Shown: positions 42,911 through 52,900 of the stretch, piece after piece | Layout of the letters: the number at the start of each line of letters is the position of its first letter | Position numbering within the stretch: the first letter of the stretch is position 1 | Assembly: GCF_029543125.1 (NCBI RefSeq) | Contig: NZ_JARQWW010000001.1 | Coordinates: 496,001-560,000, forward strand | Direction: 5' to 3' | Source of the DNA: Caulobacter segnis | GTDB lineage: Bacteria; Pseudomonadota; Alphaproteobacteria; Caulobacterales; Caulobacteraceae | Length of the DNA: 64,000 nt | Translations under genes and position numbers: made by a program | Notes under the pieces: model-generated | Told to the model about the DNA's origin: nothing | Databases searched by the model: none | The model's input: the letters and a program-made list of their open reading frames with translations, nothing else

Positions 42911-43801
42911 ATGGGCGGGCTGGTCCTCGCGAACATCGCCGAGAGCGTGCTGTTGCCGGCCTCTTTGGCGGCGATCATGTTCGCCATCGGCCTGTCGCTT
43001 CGTCCTCGCGCCTTCCTCAATCTTGCGATCGACCGTCGCCCCCTGGCCGCGGGCCTCGTCGGGATCGTCTTTGTGGTGCCCCTGGCGGGTGTGGCCGTCG
43101 CGGTCGCCCTGGCGCCGACGCCGGCCTCGGCCGTGGGCCTGGTGCTTCTGGCCACCTGCCCGGTGGGCATTTTGGCCAATGTCGCCACCGACCTTTGTCG
43201 GGGCAACACGGCGCTCTCCATCGCCCTGACGGTGATCGTCAGCGGCCTTTATGTGTTCGCCGCGCCGCTGGTGGCGCACTACGCGGTGGAGATCGCGTTC
43301 GGCGAGTCGCGCCGCATATCGGCGCCCACCGCCGACCTCTTCTGGAAGGTGGCCCTGGTCACGGTCGCGCCGGTGAGCGCGGGCCTCGTCTGCGCGCGCG
43401 CGGCGCCGGACCTGGCCAGGCTCTCCATCCCGCTCAAGACGGCCGGCTCGGTTCTTCTGGTCCTGGTCTTCGCCTGGGTGGCCGCCCGCCAGCGGGCGGT
43501 GCTCGCCGACACCATGGGGCTGATCGTCGGCCTTGTCCTGCTGGTCAACCTGATCAACGCCGCCATCGGCCTGGTGATCGCGCGCGCCGCAGCCCTGAAC
43601 GACCCCGACAGCGCCGCGGTGATCTGCAGCCACATGGTGCGGCAGGAGGGCACGGCCATCTTCATCGCCGTCAGCGTGCTGGGCGCGCCGGACATCGCCG
43701 TGCCGCTGATCATCAACACCTTCGTGGGGCTCGCCGTCTGCGCGGCGCTCTTCGCGCCCCTGCGTCTTCGTCGCCCCCCGCCCGGGGAGGTGCGCCCCTA
43801 A
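42911..43801 (+). CDS. BASS-family (bile acid:sodium symporter-like) transporter
   Basis: 296 residues with about nine hydrophobic helices. LLATCPVGILANVATDLCRGN is the Na+-binding crossover motif region, and NLINAAIGLVIARAA with SAAVICSHMVRQEGTAIFIA is the second repeat. BASS proteins import organic anions with sodium. Between the oxidase and the second esterase it is a plausible importer of the cleaved product. Confidence 0.88.
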   Translation: MGGLVLANIAESVLLPASLAAIMFAIGLSLRPRAFLNLAIDRRPLAAGLVGIVFVVPLAGVAVAVALAPTPASAVGLVLLATCPVGILANVATDLCRGNTALSIALTVIVSGLYVFAAPLVAHYAVEIAFGESRRISAPTADLFWKVALVTVAPVSAGLVCARAAPDLARLSIPLKTAGSVLLVLVFAWVAARQRAVLADTMGLIVGLVLLVNLINAAIGLVIARAAALNDPDSAAVICSHMVRQEGTAIFIAVSVLGAPDIAVPLIINTFVGLAVCAALFAPLRLRRPPPGEVRP

Positions 43802-43817
43802 AACCCGGAGTCTTCGG

Positions 43818-45545
43818 ATGAAACCCGCCCTCACCTTGGCCTTGGGCCTCCTCATCTCGGGCGGGCTGTCCGGCGTGGCCGCGAAAGCCGGTGCGCAGAC
43901 CTTCAAGGTCGTCGTCCCTTCGACCGCGCCCCAGAGCATCTATGACGGCCGGGTGCTGCTGGTGCTGACGCCCAAGGGCGCCTCCGAGCCGATCAATCAG
44001 GTGGACCGCACCTTCAGCTCCGCCCAGATCGTCGGCGTGGATGTGGACGGCCTGGCGCGCGGGGGCTCGACGCTCATCTCCCTCACCGAGACCGGATTCC
44101 CGGCTGAGGACCTGTCGCAGGTTCCCGCCGGCCGCTACTTCGTGCAGGCGGTCCTGCACAAGTACGACACCTACACCCTTGAGAACGGCAAGACGGTGAA
44201 GCTGCCGGCCGCCCGGGGCGCGGGCCAGAACTGGCGCAAGGAGCCCGGCAACCTGGTCTCCACGCCCAAGCAGATCGACTTCGACCCTGCGAAGGGCGGC
44301 CAGATCGAGGTGGTGCTCGACAAGGTCAATCCGGCCATCGAGGAGCCCAAGGACACCGAGTTCGTCCGCCACTTCAAGATCCGCAGCGAGAAGCTGTCGA
44401 AGTTCTGGGGCCGCGACACCTTCATCCGCGGCCACGTGCTGGTGCCCAAGGATTTCGACAAGCATCCGGAGGCCAAGTATCCGCTGGCCATCTTCCACGG
44501 CCACTTCCCCGACGACTTCGGCGGCTTTCGCACCACCCCGCCCGATCCGAACCTGAAGTGCGTCTATTCGGAGCGCTTCAACCTGCCTTGCTACAACAAG
44601 ACCGAGCAGGAGGAGGCCTACGCCTTTTATCAGCAGTGGGTGTCGGACAAGTTCCCGCGCATGCTGATCGTGGAGATCGACCACTCCAACCCGTACTATG
44701 ACGATAGCTATGCGGTGAACTCGGCCAACATCGGCCCCTATGGCGACGCCATCACCCACGAGTTCATCCCCGCCCTGGAGAAGAAGTACCGGGGCCTGGG
44801 GGCCGGCTGGGCGCGGTTCCTCTATGGCGGATCCACCGGCGGCTGGGAGGCCCTGGGCGTCCAGGTCAAGTATCCCGACGACTATAACGGCGCCTACGCC
44901 GCCTGCCCCGACAGCGTGGACTTTCGCCAGTTCAAGGTGGTGGACATCTACAAGGACGAAAACGCCTTTTGGCGCATCGGCCCATTCGGCAAGGTCGAGC
45001 GTCCCGTGGGCCGCAACTATCTGGGCCATGTGAGCCACACCAATGAGATGGAGAACCGCTACGAGCGGGTGCTCGGCTCGAAGGTCCGCTCCGGGGCGCA
45101 ATGGGATGCGTTCTTTGCGGTCTATTCGCCGCAAGGCGAGGACGGCTATCCGATCCCCCTTTGGGACAAGACGACCGGCATCATCGACAAGTCGGTGCTT
45201 TCCTACTGGCGCGAGAACTATGACCTGCGCCACATCCTGGAGCGCGACTGGAAGACGCTCGGACCCAAGCTGCAGGGCAAGATCAACATCCATGTCGGCG
45301 ACATGGACAACTACTACCTCAACAACGCCGTCTATCTGATGGAGGACTTCCTCAAGAAGACCGATCCGCCCTACGGCGGCGAGGTCACCTATGGGGACCG
45401 CGCGGAGCACTGCTGGAACGGCGACCAGGCCAATCCCATCGCCATCTCACGGCTGCGCTACAACACCTTCTACCTGCCCAAGATCCTCAAGCGCATCGAG
45501 CAGACCGCGCCAAAGGGGGCGGACCTCACCAGCTGGCGATACTGA
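43818..45545 (+). CDS. Exported esterase-like alpha/beta-hydrolase (copy B)
   Basis: 575 residues, the same length as copy A. A signal peptide ends near KAGAQT. The core from FPAEDLSQ to YAACPD is nearly identical to copy A, including the nucleophile elbow GGSTGGWEALG. The N-terminal 90 residues and the segment after residue 365 differ, then the last 70 residues converge again (H in AEHCWNG, end LTSWRY). It starts 16 nt after the transporter. Paired near-identical cores with different flanks suggest related but distinct specificity or partners. Confidence 0.82.
   Translation: MKPALTLALGLLISGGLSGVAAKAGAQTFKVVVPSTAPQSIYDGRVLLVLTPKGASEPINQVDRTFSSAQIVGVDVDGLARGGSTLISLTETGFPAEDLSQVPAGRYFVQAVLHKYDTYTLENGKTVKLPAARGAGQNWRKEPGNLVSTPKQIDFDPAKGGQIEVVLDKVNPAIEEPKDTEFVRHFKIRSEKLSKFWGRDTFIRGHVLVPKDFDKHPEAKYPLAIFHGHFPDDFGGFRTTPPDPNLKCVYSERFNLPCYNKTEQEEAYAFYQQWVSDKFPRMLIVEIDHSNPYYDDSYAVNSANIGPYGDAITHEFIPALEKKYRGLGAGWARFLYGGSTGGWEALGVQVKYPDDYNGAYAACPDSVDFRQFKVVDIYKDENAFWRIGPFGKVERPVGRNYLGHVSHTNEMENRYERVLGSKVRSGAQWDAFFAVYSPQGEDGYPIPLWDKTTGIIDKSVLSYWRENYDLRHILERDWKTLGPKLQGKINIHVGDMDNYYLNNAVYLMEDFLKKTDPPYGGEVTYGDRAEHCWNGDQANPIAISRLRYNTFYLPKILKRIEQTAPKGADLTSWRY
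44097..44908 (+). repeat. Inverted near-identical 812-bp core of the esterase genes (copy 2)
   Basis: Partner of 37684-38495 in opposite orientation, 5.6 kb away. Recombination between the copies would invert the segment with the M24 gene, MarR, DUF3830, oxidase and transporter. Confidence 0.88.
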
Positions 45546-45695
45546 CTTGCGGCACGACCCGGCATCCCGCACCGATCGGCGCGGGCCTTGCCTGCGTCGG
45601 CCGCCCGGTCCGGCGATTTGATCTCGATCAAGTCGTTGATCGATCGCGTGCCCGGAGCGTTGTCAGCGCATGTCCCATCGGTGAGGAGACGACCC

Positions 45696-45923
45696 GTGCG
45701 CACCAATCTGGCCATCGCCCTTTTGATCTACCCGATGGTTCAGGCCGTCGTCTTCGGCCTGGGCTTCGTGCCGCTGGCGGCCCTGCGCGCCCCCGCCGAG
45801 CTCTTCTTCCCGGTGATCGCGGCGACCTTCGTCGTCGCCGCGCCCGCCGCGCTGATCATCGCGCCGCGCCTTCGGTCGCGCGCCTGGCGGCGAGAGCACG
45901 GCGAGCGGATCATCCCGGCCTGA
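45696..45923 (+). CDS. Small two-helix membrane protein
   Basis: 75 residues from a GTG start with GAGGAG 7 nt upstream. Two hydrophobic helices (LAIALLIYPMVQAVVFGLGF and FFPVIAATFVVAAPAALII) are followed by an Arg-rich cytoplasmic end. No family recognised. It has its own RBS and no operon partner. Confidence 0.6.
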   Translation: MRTNLAIALLIYPMVQAVVFGLGFVPLAALRAPAELFFPVIAATFVVAAPAALIIAPRLRSRAWRREHGERIIPA

Positions 45924-45964
45924 CGCCGCACATCCTTGGCCGCCTCCCAGCGGCGCCGGCGCTT

Positions 45965-46366
45965 TCAGGCCCAAAGATCTCTCACGCAGCGTCCCTGTGA
46001 CGGAAGATCATCAAAGCTGTCCAGACCGTCGAAGTGATCGATCTTGAGATCCGCGACGCCCGCGAGGTCCGCCAGACGCAGATTGACCGCCATCCTGCGT
46101 CGACCGTCGGGCTCCAGGCGCAGACCACGCCAGTAAAGGACGCAGGCGCAGTCGGGACAGAACACCATCTCCAGGGCGGGGTCTTGCTTGCCGATGCGCC
46201 GATAGCTCTTGGTGACCCCATGAACTGCGATGCGCCCGCCTTCGTAGTCGTAGGCCCATAGCGCCCCGTAGCGCCGGCAAAGCGTGCAGTTGCACGCGGT
46301 GACCGACCCCGGATCGCCCACGAGGGTCCATCCCGCCTGTCCGCAATGACACGTTCCTTCAAGCAC
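45965..46366 (-). CDS. GFA-family zinc protein (CENP-V/GFA fold)
   Basis: 133 residues from a GTG start. GTCHCG, ACNCTLC and FCPDCACVLYW supply the cysteines of the GFA zinc sites. Family members include glutathione-dependent formaldehyde-activating enzymes, but most small GFA proteins are uncharacterised, so a specific reaction cannot be assigned. Confidence 0.85.
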   Translation of the reverse strand: MLEGTCHCGQAGWTLVGDPGSVTACNCTLCRRYGALWAYDYEGGRIAVHGVTKSYRRIGKQDPALEMVFCPDCACVLYWRGLRLEPDGRRRMAVNLRLADLAGVADLKIDHFDGLDSFDDLPSQGRCVRDLWA

Positions 46367-46404
46367 GCGTTTCCTCCTGTCGTCTCTGCCTGAACGTTTT
46401 CCGC

Positions 46405-46938
46405 TCAGGACCGACGCCGCGCCGGCAAAACGCGACTGTTGCGCAAGAGCACGGCGCTGACGATCGAGACCAGCAGGCCCACCGGAAAGATCTCGGCGAA
46501 GGTCACCGGCATCCGATAGAGCGGCGAGCGATAGGCCTGCGCCATCCCCGACAACTGCGCCTCGAGCCGCCCATAGGCCTCGCCGGAGAGACCTTCGGCT
46601 CTGCGCTGAGCCAGAGTGGCGGCCACGTAGCGATCCATGAAGACATAGTCGGTCGCCGCCAGATAGACTTCCCAGACGGCGACATAGGCCAGCGAGGCGA
46701 TAACGGAGATCGCCAGGCCCACGCCCAAGGCCGGCAGGAAGCGGATCACGCCGCCCAGCGTCCGGTCCCGGTGCTGCTTCACGCCTATGAAGACGGCGGC
46801 CATGCCGAGCAGCATGATGAGATAGCCCAGCCAGACATTGCCGTGCGGCTGGTCGCCGCCCGCGGCCACCGTGGCGATGATGCCGCTGATGATGATCAGA
46901 CCGGCGACGAGGCCGTAGATGATGATGATGCGCGTCAT
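46405..46938 (-). CDS. DUF4199-family membrane protein
   Basis: 177 residues with four hydrophobic helices: the first at about 3-25, then WLGYLIMLLGMAAVFIGV, VGLAISVIASLAYVAVW and FPVGLLVSIVSAVLL. The middle loop (DRYVAATLAQRRAEGLSGEA) is typical of DUF4199. Function unknown. It lies 160 nt downstream of a membrane-bound LuxR-type regulator on the same strand, which often accompanies this family. Confidence 0.8.
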   Translation of the reverse strand: MTRIIIIYGLVAGLIIISGIIATVAAGGDQPHGNVWLGYLIMLLGMAAVFIGVKQHRDRTLGGVIRFLPALGVGLAISVIASLAYVAVWEVYLAATDYVFMDRYVAATLAQRRAEGLSGEAYGRLEAQLSGMAQAYRSPLYRMPVTFAEIFPVGLLVSIVSAVLLRNSRVLPARRRS

Positions 46939-47098
46939 GGCGCCCTCCCCTCGAAATCGTGCTCCGAGCCTGCCGCCCGGCGAGGCCGGCGCCTATCGCC
47001 CGAATGGGTGAATTGCGCCCGATCGCAGCTCTCTTCGTGTGGTGCGCCTCCGCGACCGCGAAGATTGCGGAGGTCGCCGCCGCAGGACCGTCGTCGGC

Positions 47099-47542
47099 TT
47101 ATGGGATGAGACTGAGATCGCGCGCCCTGGCGACCGCCCCGGTTCTGGTGGAGGAGCCCAGCTTGGCGAACAGGTTGCGCAGGTGCGTCTTTACGGTGTT
47201 CGGCGACAAGCCCAGGGCGCGCGCGATCTGCTTGTTGGGCTGTCCGGACGCCAGTGCGCCAAGAACGCGCAGCTCCTGTCCGGTGAGCCCCAGCGACCGC
47301 ACCGCCGCGTCGTTACGCTGGAAGTTCGGGCCCTGGCGTCGCGCGGCGATCCGCCAGCCCAGCCACAGGCCGCCCGCCGCGAAGATCATGGCGATGATTG
47401 CGACATAAAGGTCCGGCCGCAGGCGCAGCGACACATGCCGCCATTCGAACCAGGCCAGGCCGAAGGCTCCGCAGGCGAAGATCAGACCGGCGCACAAGAT
47501 CGTTCGGGCCACGGCGTTTTCCGAGATGACGTTCGCCCGCAT
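47099..47542 (-). CDS. Membrane-anchored LuxR/NarL-type transcriptional regulator
   Basis: 147 residues from the ATG at 47542 (GGGAAG upstream); ATG at 47584 is in frame and would add 14 residues. Two helices (TILCAGLIFACGAFGLAW and LYVAIIAMIFAAGGLWLGW) precede a NarL HTH: LTGQELRVLGALASGQPNKQ then IARALGLSPNTVKTHLRNLF. There is no receiver domain, so it may sense a membrane signal directly. It probably controls the DUF4199 gene next to it. Confidence 0.85.
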   Translation of the reverse strand: MRANVISENAVARTILCAGLIFACGAFGLAWFEWRHVSLRLRPDLYVAIIAMIFAAGGLWLGWRIAARRQGPNFQRNDAAVRSLGLTGQELRVLGALASGQPNKQIARALGLSPNTVKTHLRNLFAKLGSSTRTGAVARARDLSLIP

Positions 47543-47695
47543 CTGATCTTCCCGTCGGCGGCGATCAAGAATAATCGCCGACATGCCTTGGGACGGCCAG
47601 GGCCGCCGGAGACTGAACAGAGCTGCGAGCGAATGTAGCCAGCGTTGGTGTGATCATCAGTCGCCCAGATGTCGCTGGAATGCCAGCGTCGACGA

Positions 47696-48337
47696 TCAGT
47701 AAGCGGTCTTCTGGAAGAGGACGACGAGGGCGGTCTTGATGAAGATCTTGAAGTCCAGGCCGATGGACCAGTTCTCGATATAGGATACGTCCATGCGCAC
47801 GCGCTCGTTCATGAGGCTGTCGCAGGACTCGCCACGAAGGCCGGCCACCTGGGCAAGACCCGTAAGGCCCGGACGAACCATGTAGCGGGCGTCGTAGTCA
47901 GCCACCTGCGCACGGCACAGGATGTCGTGGTCCACCGCGTGGGGGCGCGGGCCGATCAGGCTCATCTCGCCCTTCAGCACATTGATCAGCTGCGGCAGCT
48001 CGTCGATGGAGGAGCGGCGCAGGAAGCGGCCGATGGGGGTGATGCGGTCGTCATCGCGGGTGGCCTGGCGGAACGAGCCGGCTTCAGCCACGCGCATGGA
48101 GCGGAACTTCAGGATCAGGAAAGTCTTGCCGTTCAGCCCCGTGCGGCGCTGACGAAACAGGATCGGGCCCTTGGAGGACAGCGCCACCAAGATCGCCGCG
48201 GGCACGGTGAGCGGCAGGGTGAAGATCAGCATGCCCAGCGCCACCACGATATCCATGGCCCGCTTCAGCACGCTCGTCACCGCGGCCGGCGCGCGCTCGG
48301 CGGCGAACAGGTCGTCAGCGGTCTCGGCGTCGAACAT
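47696..48337 (-). CDS. Polyisoprenyl-phosphate sugar-1-phosphate transferase (short form)
   Basis: 213 residues from the ATG at 48337. One membrane hairpin (VVALGMLIFTLPLTVPAAIL) is followed by the catalytic core: LFRQRRTG, FLILKFRSMR, DELPQLINVLKGEMSLIGPRP with the catalytic Asp-Glu, and RPGLTGLAQV. It is the short PglC/WcaJ-C type without the large N-terminal domain. It loads the first sugar phosphate onto undecaprenyl phosphate for a polysaccharide such as exopolysaccharide or holdfast. No other glycan gene adjoins it. Confidence 0.92.
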   Translation of the reverse strand: MFDAETADDLFAAERAPAAVTSVLKRAMDIVVALGMLIFTLPLTVPAAILVALSSKGPILFRQRRTGLNGKTFLILKFRSMRVAEAGSFRQATRDDDRITPIGRFLRRSSIDELPQLINVLKGEMSLIGPRPHAVDHDILCRAQVADYDARYMVRPGLTGLAQVAGLRGESCDSLMNERVRMDVSYIENWSIGLDFKIFIKTALVVLFQKTAY

Positions 48338-48561
48338 GCCCCACCCTAGTCCCGCGCCCGAATAACGAGCGTCACAAGAACAGATGACATCGAAGGCGCA
48401 GTTTAACGCCTCGTAAACCAAAATCCACTCGCGGTTGTGCGCTGCAGCACATTTGCCGCGCCTGTGGTCTGATTGCGATTCCGCCGCCTCGACTTCGGGC
48501 TAGCCAAGAAGTCGACCTCCCATATTGCGTGTCACCCATCGGACCGGAGCGGGGCGAGCTT

Positions 48562-49341
48562 TCAGACCTTGGGCGTTATCGTGAAGCTCTGCTCGATGAG
48601 CGTTGCCTTGCCGAAGATCGTCATGAAGGCGATGTCGGCCGCATCCCGGCCCGTGGCGACCCGGACGAGGCCCTCGATGGGCGCAAGCGCCGTGGCGTCC
48701 ACCAGCCGCCATCGACCGCCAAGATAGACCTCGGCGATGGCGTGCAGGTCCGGCGGCTCCAGCTTCCAGGCATAGGCGCTGACGGCGCGGGCGGGAATGT
48801 CGGCGGCGCGGCACATGGCGATCACCATGTGGGTGAAGTCACGGCAGACGCCCGCGCGGTCCGTGAAGCTGTCGAGAGCCGTCGTCTGGGCGTGGCTGAC
48901 GCCGGCGCGGTAGTCCACGTTGGCGCCGATCCAGTCGAGGATGGCCTGGACCTTCTGACCGCCGTCAAGATGTCCGAACTCACGATCGACAAACCGCTCC
49001 ATGCGATCGGAAGGACAAAAGCGGCTGGCGCGCAGGTAGGGGAGAACAGAGGCGGGCAGGTCACGGATCGGCATGCCCACCGCGTCCGTCAGATCGTGAT
49101 CACGCTTCATCACCTCCACGCTGGCCCGATAGAGCGCGTTGATCCGCCCGTGGGCGTTGAAGACGGTGCATCGTTCATAATCGCCCACATCGTCGCGCCC
49201 GACGGCGTCGACATTGGGCCAGAACGTCAGGGCCCAAGATCTGACCGCCTGGTCAGGCCCGTGCGCCGCCTCCACCATGAGCAGGACCTCGCAGGGCTGC
49301 GCAAAATCGTAGGTGAGGCTGGCCTCGACGTCGAAGAGCAT
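48562..49341 (-). CDS. Transglutaminase-like cysteine protease-fold protein
   Basis: 259 residues. A beta N-terminal domain (to about 105) precedes the transglutaminase core with Cys in RAGVCRDFTHM, His in PPDLHAIAEVYL and Asp in RLVDATALAP, a full catalytic triad. No signal peptide, so a cytoplasmic peptidase or amidase role is likely. In many alphaproteobacteria such genes lie near proteasome-like or circularly permuted ATP-grasp genes, but none is here. Confidence 0.88.
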   Translation of the reverse strand: MLFDVEASLTYDFAQPCEVLLMVEAAHGPDQAVRSWALTFWPNVDAVGRDDVGDYERCTVFNAHGRINALYRASVEVMKRDHDLTDAVGMPIRDLPASVLPYLRASRFCPSDRMERFVDREFGHLDGGQKVQAILDWIGANVDYRAGVSHAQTTALDSFTDRAGVCRDFTHMVIAMCRAADIPARAVSAYAWKLEPPDLHAIAEVYLGGRWRLVDATALAPIEGLVRVATGRDAADIAFMTIFGKATLIEQSFTITPKV

Positions 49342-49474
49342 GTCTTAACTCCCCTCCCCCGGGGTGCGGGGGCGTTGGCCGCATCGCATAAACCCGCCGC
49401 GGCCGGGGGAGTTTCAGGCCGCGGTGAACGATCGCCGCTTACGCGCCGCTCAAGAGGGCGCCGACCGCGCGCGG

Positions 49475-49693
49475 TCAGTCTTCGGCCTTGCCGGGCCACC
49501 AGCGCAGCATGTGTCTGGCGCTCAACGCCAGCCAGCACATCGCAAGACCAAGCAAGGTCAACGCCGCGCCGACCCAAAAGCCGAGGCCGTAACCTGTCGC
49601 CACCATGGCGAAGAACCCGCACACGGCGGTCGCAGCGCCCAAGATCAGGCCAAGGGTAAAAAACGCGGACGCCAAGCGGTACTGGGAACTCAT
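49475..49693 (-). CDS. Small two-helix membrane protein
   Basis: 72 residues with helices at about 8-32 and 36-58 and a Trp/Arg C-terminus (HMLRWWPGKAED). No family recognised. Codon use and length fit a real gene; no operon partner is evident. Confidence 0.55.
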   Translation of the reverse strand: MSSQYRLASAFFTLGLILGAATAVCGFFAMVATGYGLGFWVGAALTLLGLAMCWLALSARHMLRWWPGKAED

Positions 49694-49994
49694 GGGGGCG
49701 CTTATTCACCCGGGCGTCTTCGAGATGGATGTGGCGGGACGCCACTGCGACGCTTCGTCTCGTAAGGCCAGCCCGGCTTGCGGCGGCTTTCACACGGCGG
49801 TTTTGAGCGCCCCATCCCCCAAACGGGGAATGCGCTGCTTGCTAAATTCGGCGCCTCATGTAGCGGTGAAATGTGCATTTGCACTTCCCGCGCGCATCGC
49901 CGTCGCAAGCCTCAGATTCCCTCGCATAGCAAGGCGGGGGTGATCGCCTGCGGGTCGGGAGCAGAAGCGTCGCGCTTAAGGTTGGGGGATCTGA
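49694..49994. other. Promoter region of the adhesin gene
   Basis: 301 bp without a credible gene. GGGGGAT just before 49995 is the adhesin RBS. An AT-richer patch near 49835-49880 may hold the promoter, but no clear -35/-10 pair was identified. Confidence 0.4.
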
Positions 49995-52900
49995 ATGAGC
50001 ATTGCCGGCACGCTGAACTTTTCGTCCGCGGTGGGCTCGCCCACCGCAGTCGCCGTCACCGACGGCATGGGCGGCTCCAGCGACATCGCAGGGATCACCT
50101 ATCGAGTCTCAGCGCCCGGTGTTCAGCTCTTCTACACGCCCGATCAGAGCGGCCATGAAGGGCTTCTGGTCAGCAACTCCAACAACAGCTCGATCCTCAT
50201 CGACACCGCTGAGGGCTCGGCGTTCGCCTTCAAAGGCGTGTTTCTGGGAGACTTCGCCGGACAGGCCCAGGTCAGGATCGAGGGCTTTCGTGATGGCTCC
50301 AGCACCGGCTCAGTGACGCTGTCCCTCACCAGCGGGGGAAGCGCCACCTTCAGCACCACGCAGCTGACACCCTCGATTTTCAATCATGTGGACGAGGTGC
50401 GGCTGACAAACCCTGCGCAGGCGACCTGGTCCCTGGTCGTCGACAACCTGGTGTTCGACGATCCGATCTCCCCGGTGGTCGCAGGCGTCGGCTCAAGCAC
50501 AGCCAACGGGACATACAAGGTCGGGGACGCACTCACCGTCAACGTGGTGTTCAGTGAGACCGTGATCGTGACCGGTGCGCCGACCCTCGCTTTGAACAGC
50601 GGCGGTACGGCGGTCTACACCTCGGGCAGCGGCTCGGACGTGCTCAGCTTCTCCTACGTGATCGCCGCAGGCGAGGCCTCGGCGGATCTCGACTACACGG
50701 GCGCCGGGGCGCTGGATCTGGATGGCGGGTCGATCGCGGCCGCGAGCAACGGCGCCCCCGCCGTCGTCACCCTGCCAAGCCCTGGCGCCGCAGGCTCCCT
50801 GGGCGCAAACAAGGCTCTTGTCATCGATGGCGTCGCGCCGTCGATCGTCGGCCAGACGCCGCCGGCGAACGGCGCCTCGAAAGCCGGCGACGTGCTGACC
50901 TTCCAGATCACCTATGATGAGGCGGTCATGGTCTCCACCGGCGGCGGTATTCCGTACCTCGCCCTGAACTTTTCCAGCGGCGTCGTGGCGGCTGACTATG
51001 TGGGGTCAAGCAATGGCGGCCGCACCTTGTCGTTCGCCTACACCATCGTGGACGGCGACTCTGACCCCGGCGGCTTCACCGTCGGTTCGTCAATCGCTCT
51101 GAACGGCAGATCCATCAGGGATGCGGCCGGCAACGACGCTGCGACCAGCGGCCTGAGCTTCGCCACAAGCGGCGTGATCGTAGACACCCAGAAGCCCACG
51201 AGCACGGCCTTGTCCGTCGGCTTCTCGGCCGATAGCGGTGAACACGACGAGGACCTGATCACCAACGTCGCCGGCCAGACAGTCAGCGGGACCCTGTCGG
51301 CCGCGCCGGGCGCCGGCGAGCAAGTGCTGGTCTCCCTCGACAATGGCGGCAACTGGACTACGGCCTCCGCTTCGGGATCCAGCTGGTCGCTCAGCGGCGT
51401 GACCCTGTCCGGCTCCGGCACACTGCAGGTGGTGGTCGAGGACGCCGCGGGAAATCGCGGCACGCCCTTGAGCGCAAGCTATGTGCTGGACACGACCCAG
51501 CCTACGACCTCGGTCAGTACGGCAAGCTTCTCCGACGACACCGGAGCCTCTCAGGCGGACTTCATCACCCGCGAGGCGATCCAGACCATCAGCGGCACGC
51601 TGTCGGCTGTCCTTGCCGGCGACGAGCGCGTCCAGGTCTCGCTCAACGATGGCGCATCGTGGTCCTATGCGAACGCGGCGGGCAACGCATGGTCCCTGAC
51701 CGGCCAGACCCTGACAAGCAGCAGCACCTTGAAGGTGCGTGTCATCGATGCGGCCGGCAACAGCGGCCCGACCCTGAGCCAAGCCTATGTCTTCGACACC
51801 ACGGCGCCGTCTCTGAGCGGCGTATCGCTCAACTTCTCAAGCGACACCGGAACGGCGGGCGATCGTATCACCCGAACGGTCTTGCAGAGCCTGTCGGGCT
51901 CGGGCCTGGCGATGGGGGTCGGCGACAAGTTTGAACTGTCCCTCGACGGCGACAACTGGACCGAAATCACCCCGACCGGGTCGAACTGGTCGCTGGCCAC
52001 GCCGGCGCTCCTGAGCGGCGGCGGATCAATCACGCTTCGGATCACCGACGCGGCGGGCAATGTCGGCTCCAGAGACTATGCCTACACGATCGACACCACG
52101 GCTCCGAGCCTTGTGATGTCGACAAGCGCGGCGAGCGTGACGTCCGACCAGACCGCCACCATCACCTTCCAATTCAGCGAAGCGCCGTTGGATTTCACCC
52201 TGGCCGACGTGACGGTGAGCAACGGCTCGCTCTCCAATCTCGCCGGCTCCGGGCAGACCTGGACCGCCCTCTTCACGCCACGCCCCGGCCTGGGGACGGC
52301 AAACCTGAACGTCGCCGCGGCGGGCTACAAGGATCTGGCCGGCAATGACGGGACGGCGTCCAACGCGCTGCAACTGACCGTGACGGCGCCGGTCACCACA
52401 CAGCCCGAACCCGAGCCGGAGCCGCAGCCCGAGTTCACGCCCCCTGAGATCCGCGAAATCTTCGCCGCCGCGGCGGGTTTTGCGCCGAACTCGTCCAAGG
52501 CGCTGTCGAGCAACGTCACCCTGCCGGACGGCACGGTCGTTCCCAATCCGGCCTTCGAGACCGCCGTACGCCTGGCCGCACTGATCTCCCGCTTCCAGGC
52601 CGGCCTCATCGATCGTGGAGACTTGATCGACGGCGTGGTCGAACTTTCCGCCCCCACCTCCGGCGTGGCGCTGTCGGCCTATCAGTTCTTCACCGGATCG
52701 ACGCCGACGAAGGCCGGCATGGCCTGGCTGATCGACAGCGCCAACAACGCCAACGATCTGACCGATCCCTACTACGCCCGTTTCAACGAGGTGAACCGCT
52801 TCATCAACTTCGCGGTCGCTCTGGGAACGCAGGGCGAAGGCAAGGCCGCCTTCGAAGCCAAATTCGCCGCGCTCGACTTCCAGGCCTCGGTGCGTCTGGC

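Noticed and set aside
31106..45545. Lasso-peptide biosynthesis or isopeptidase cluster
   Set aside because: TonB receptor plus peptidases recalled Caulobacterales lasso-peptide loci, but no precursor, cyclase or prolyl-oligopeptidase-type isopeptidase is present.
48403..48417. TTAA-N7-TAAA, a CtrA-like box upstream of the sugar transferase
   Set aside because: One base deviates from the TTAA-N7-TTAA core, and a single short match in 64 kb is expected by chance.
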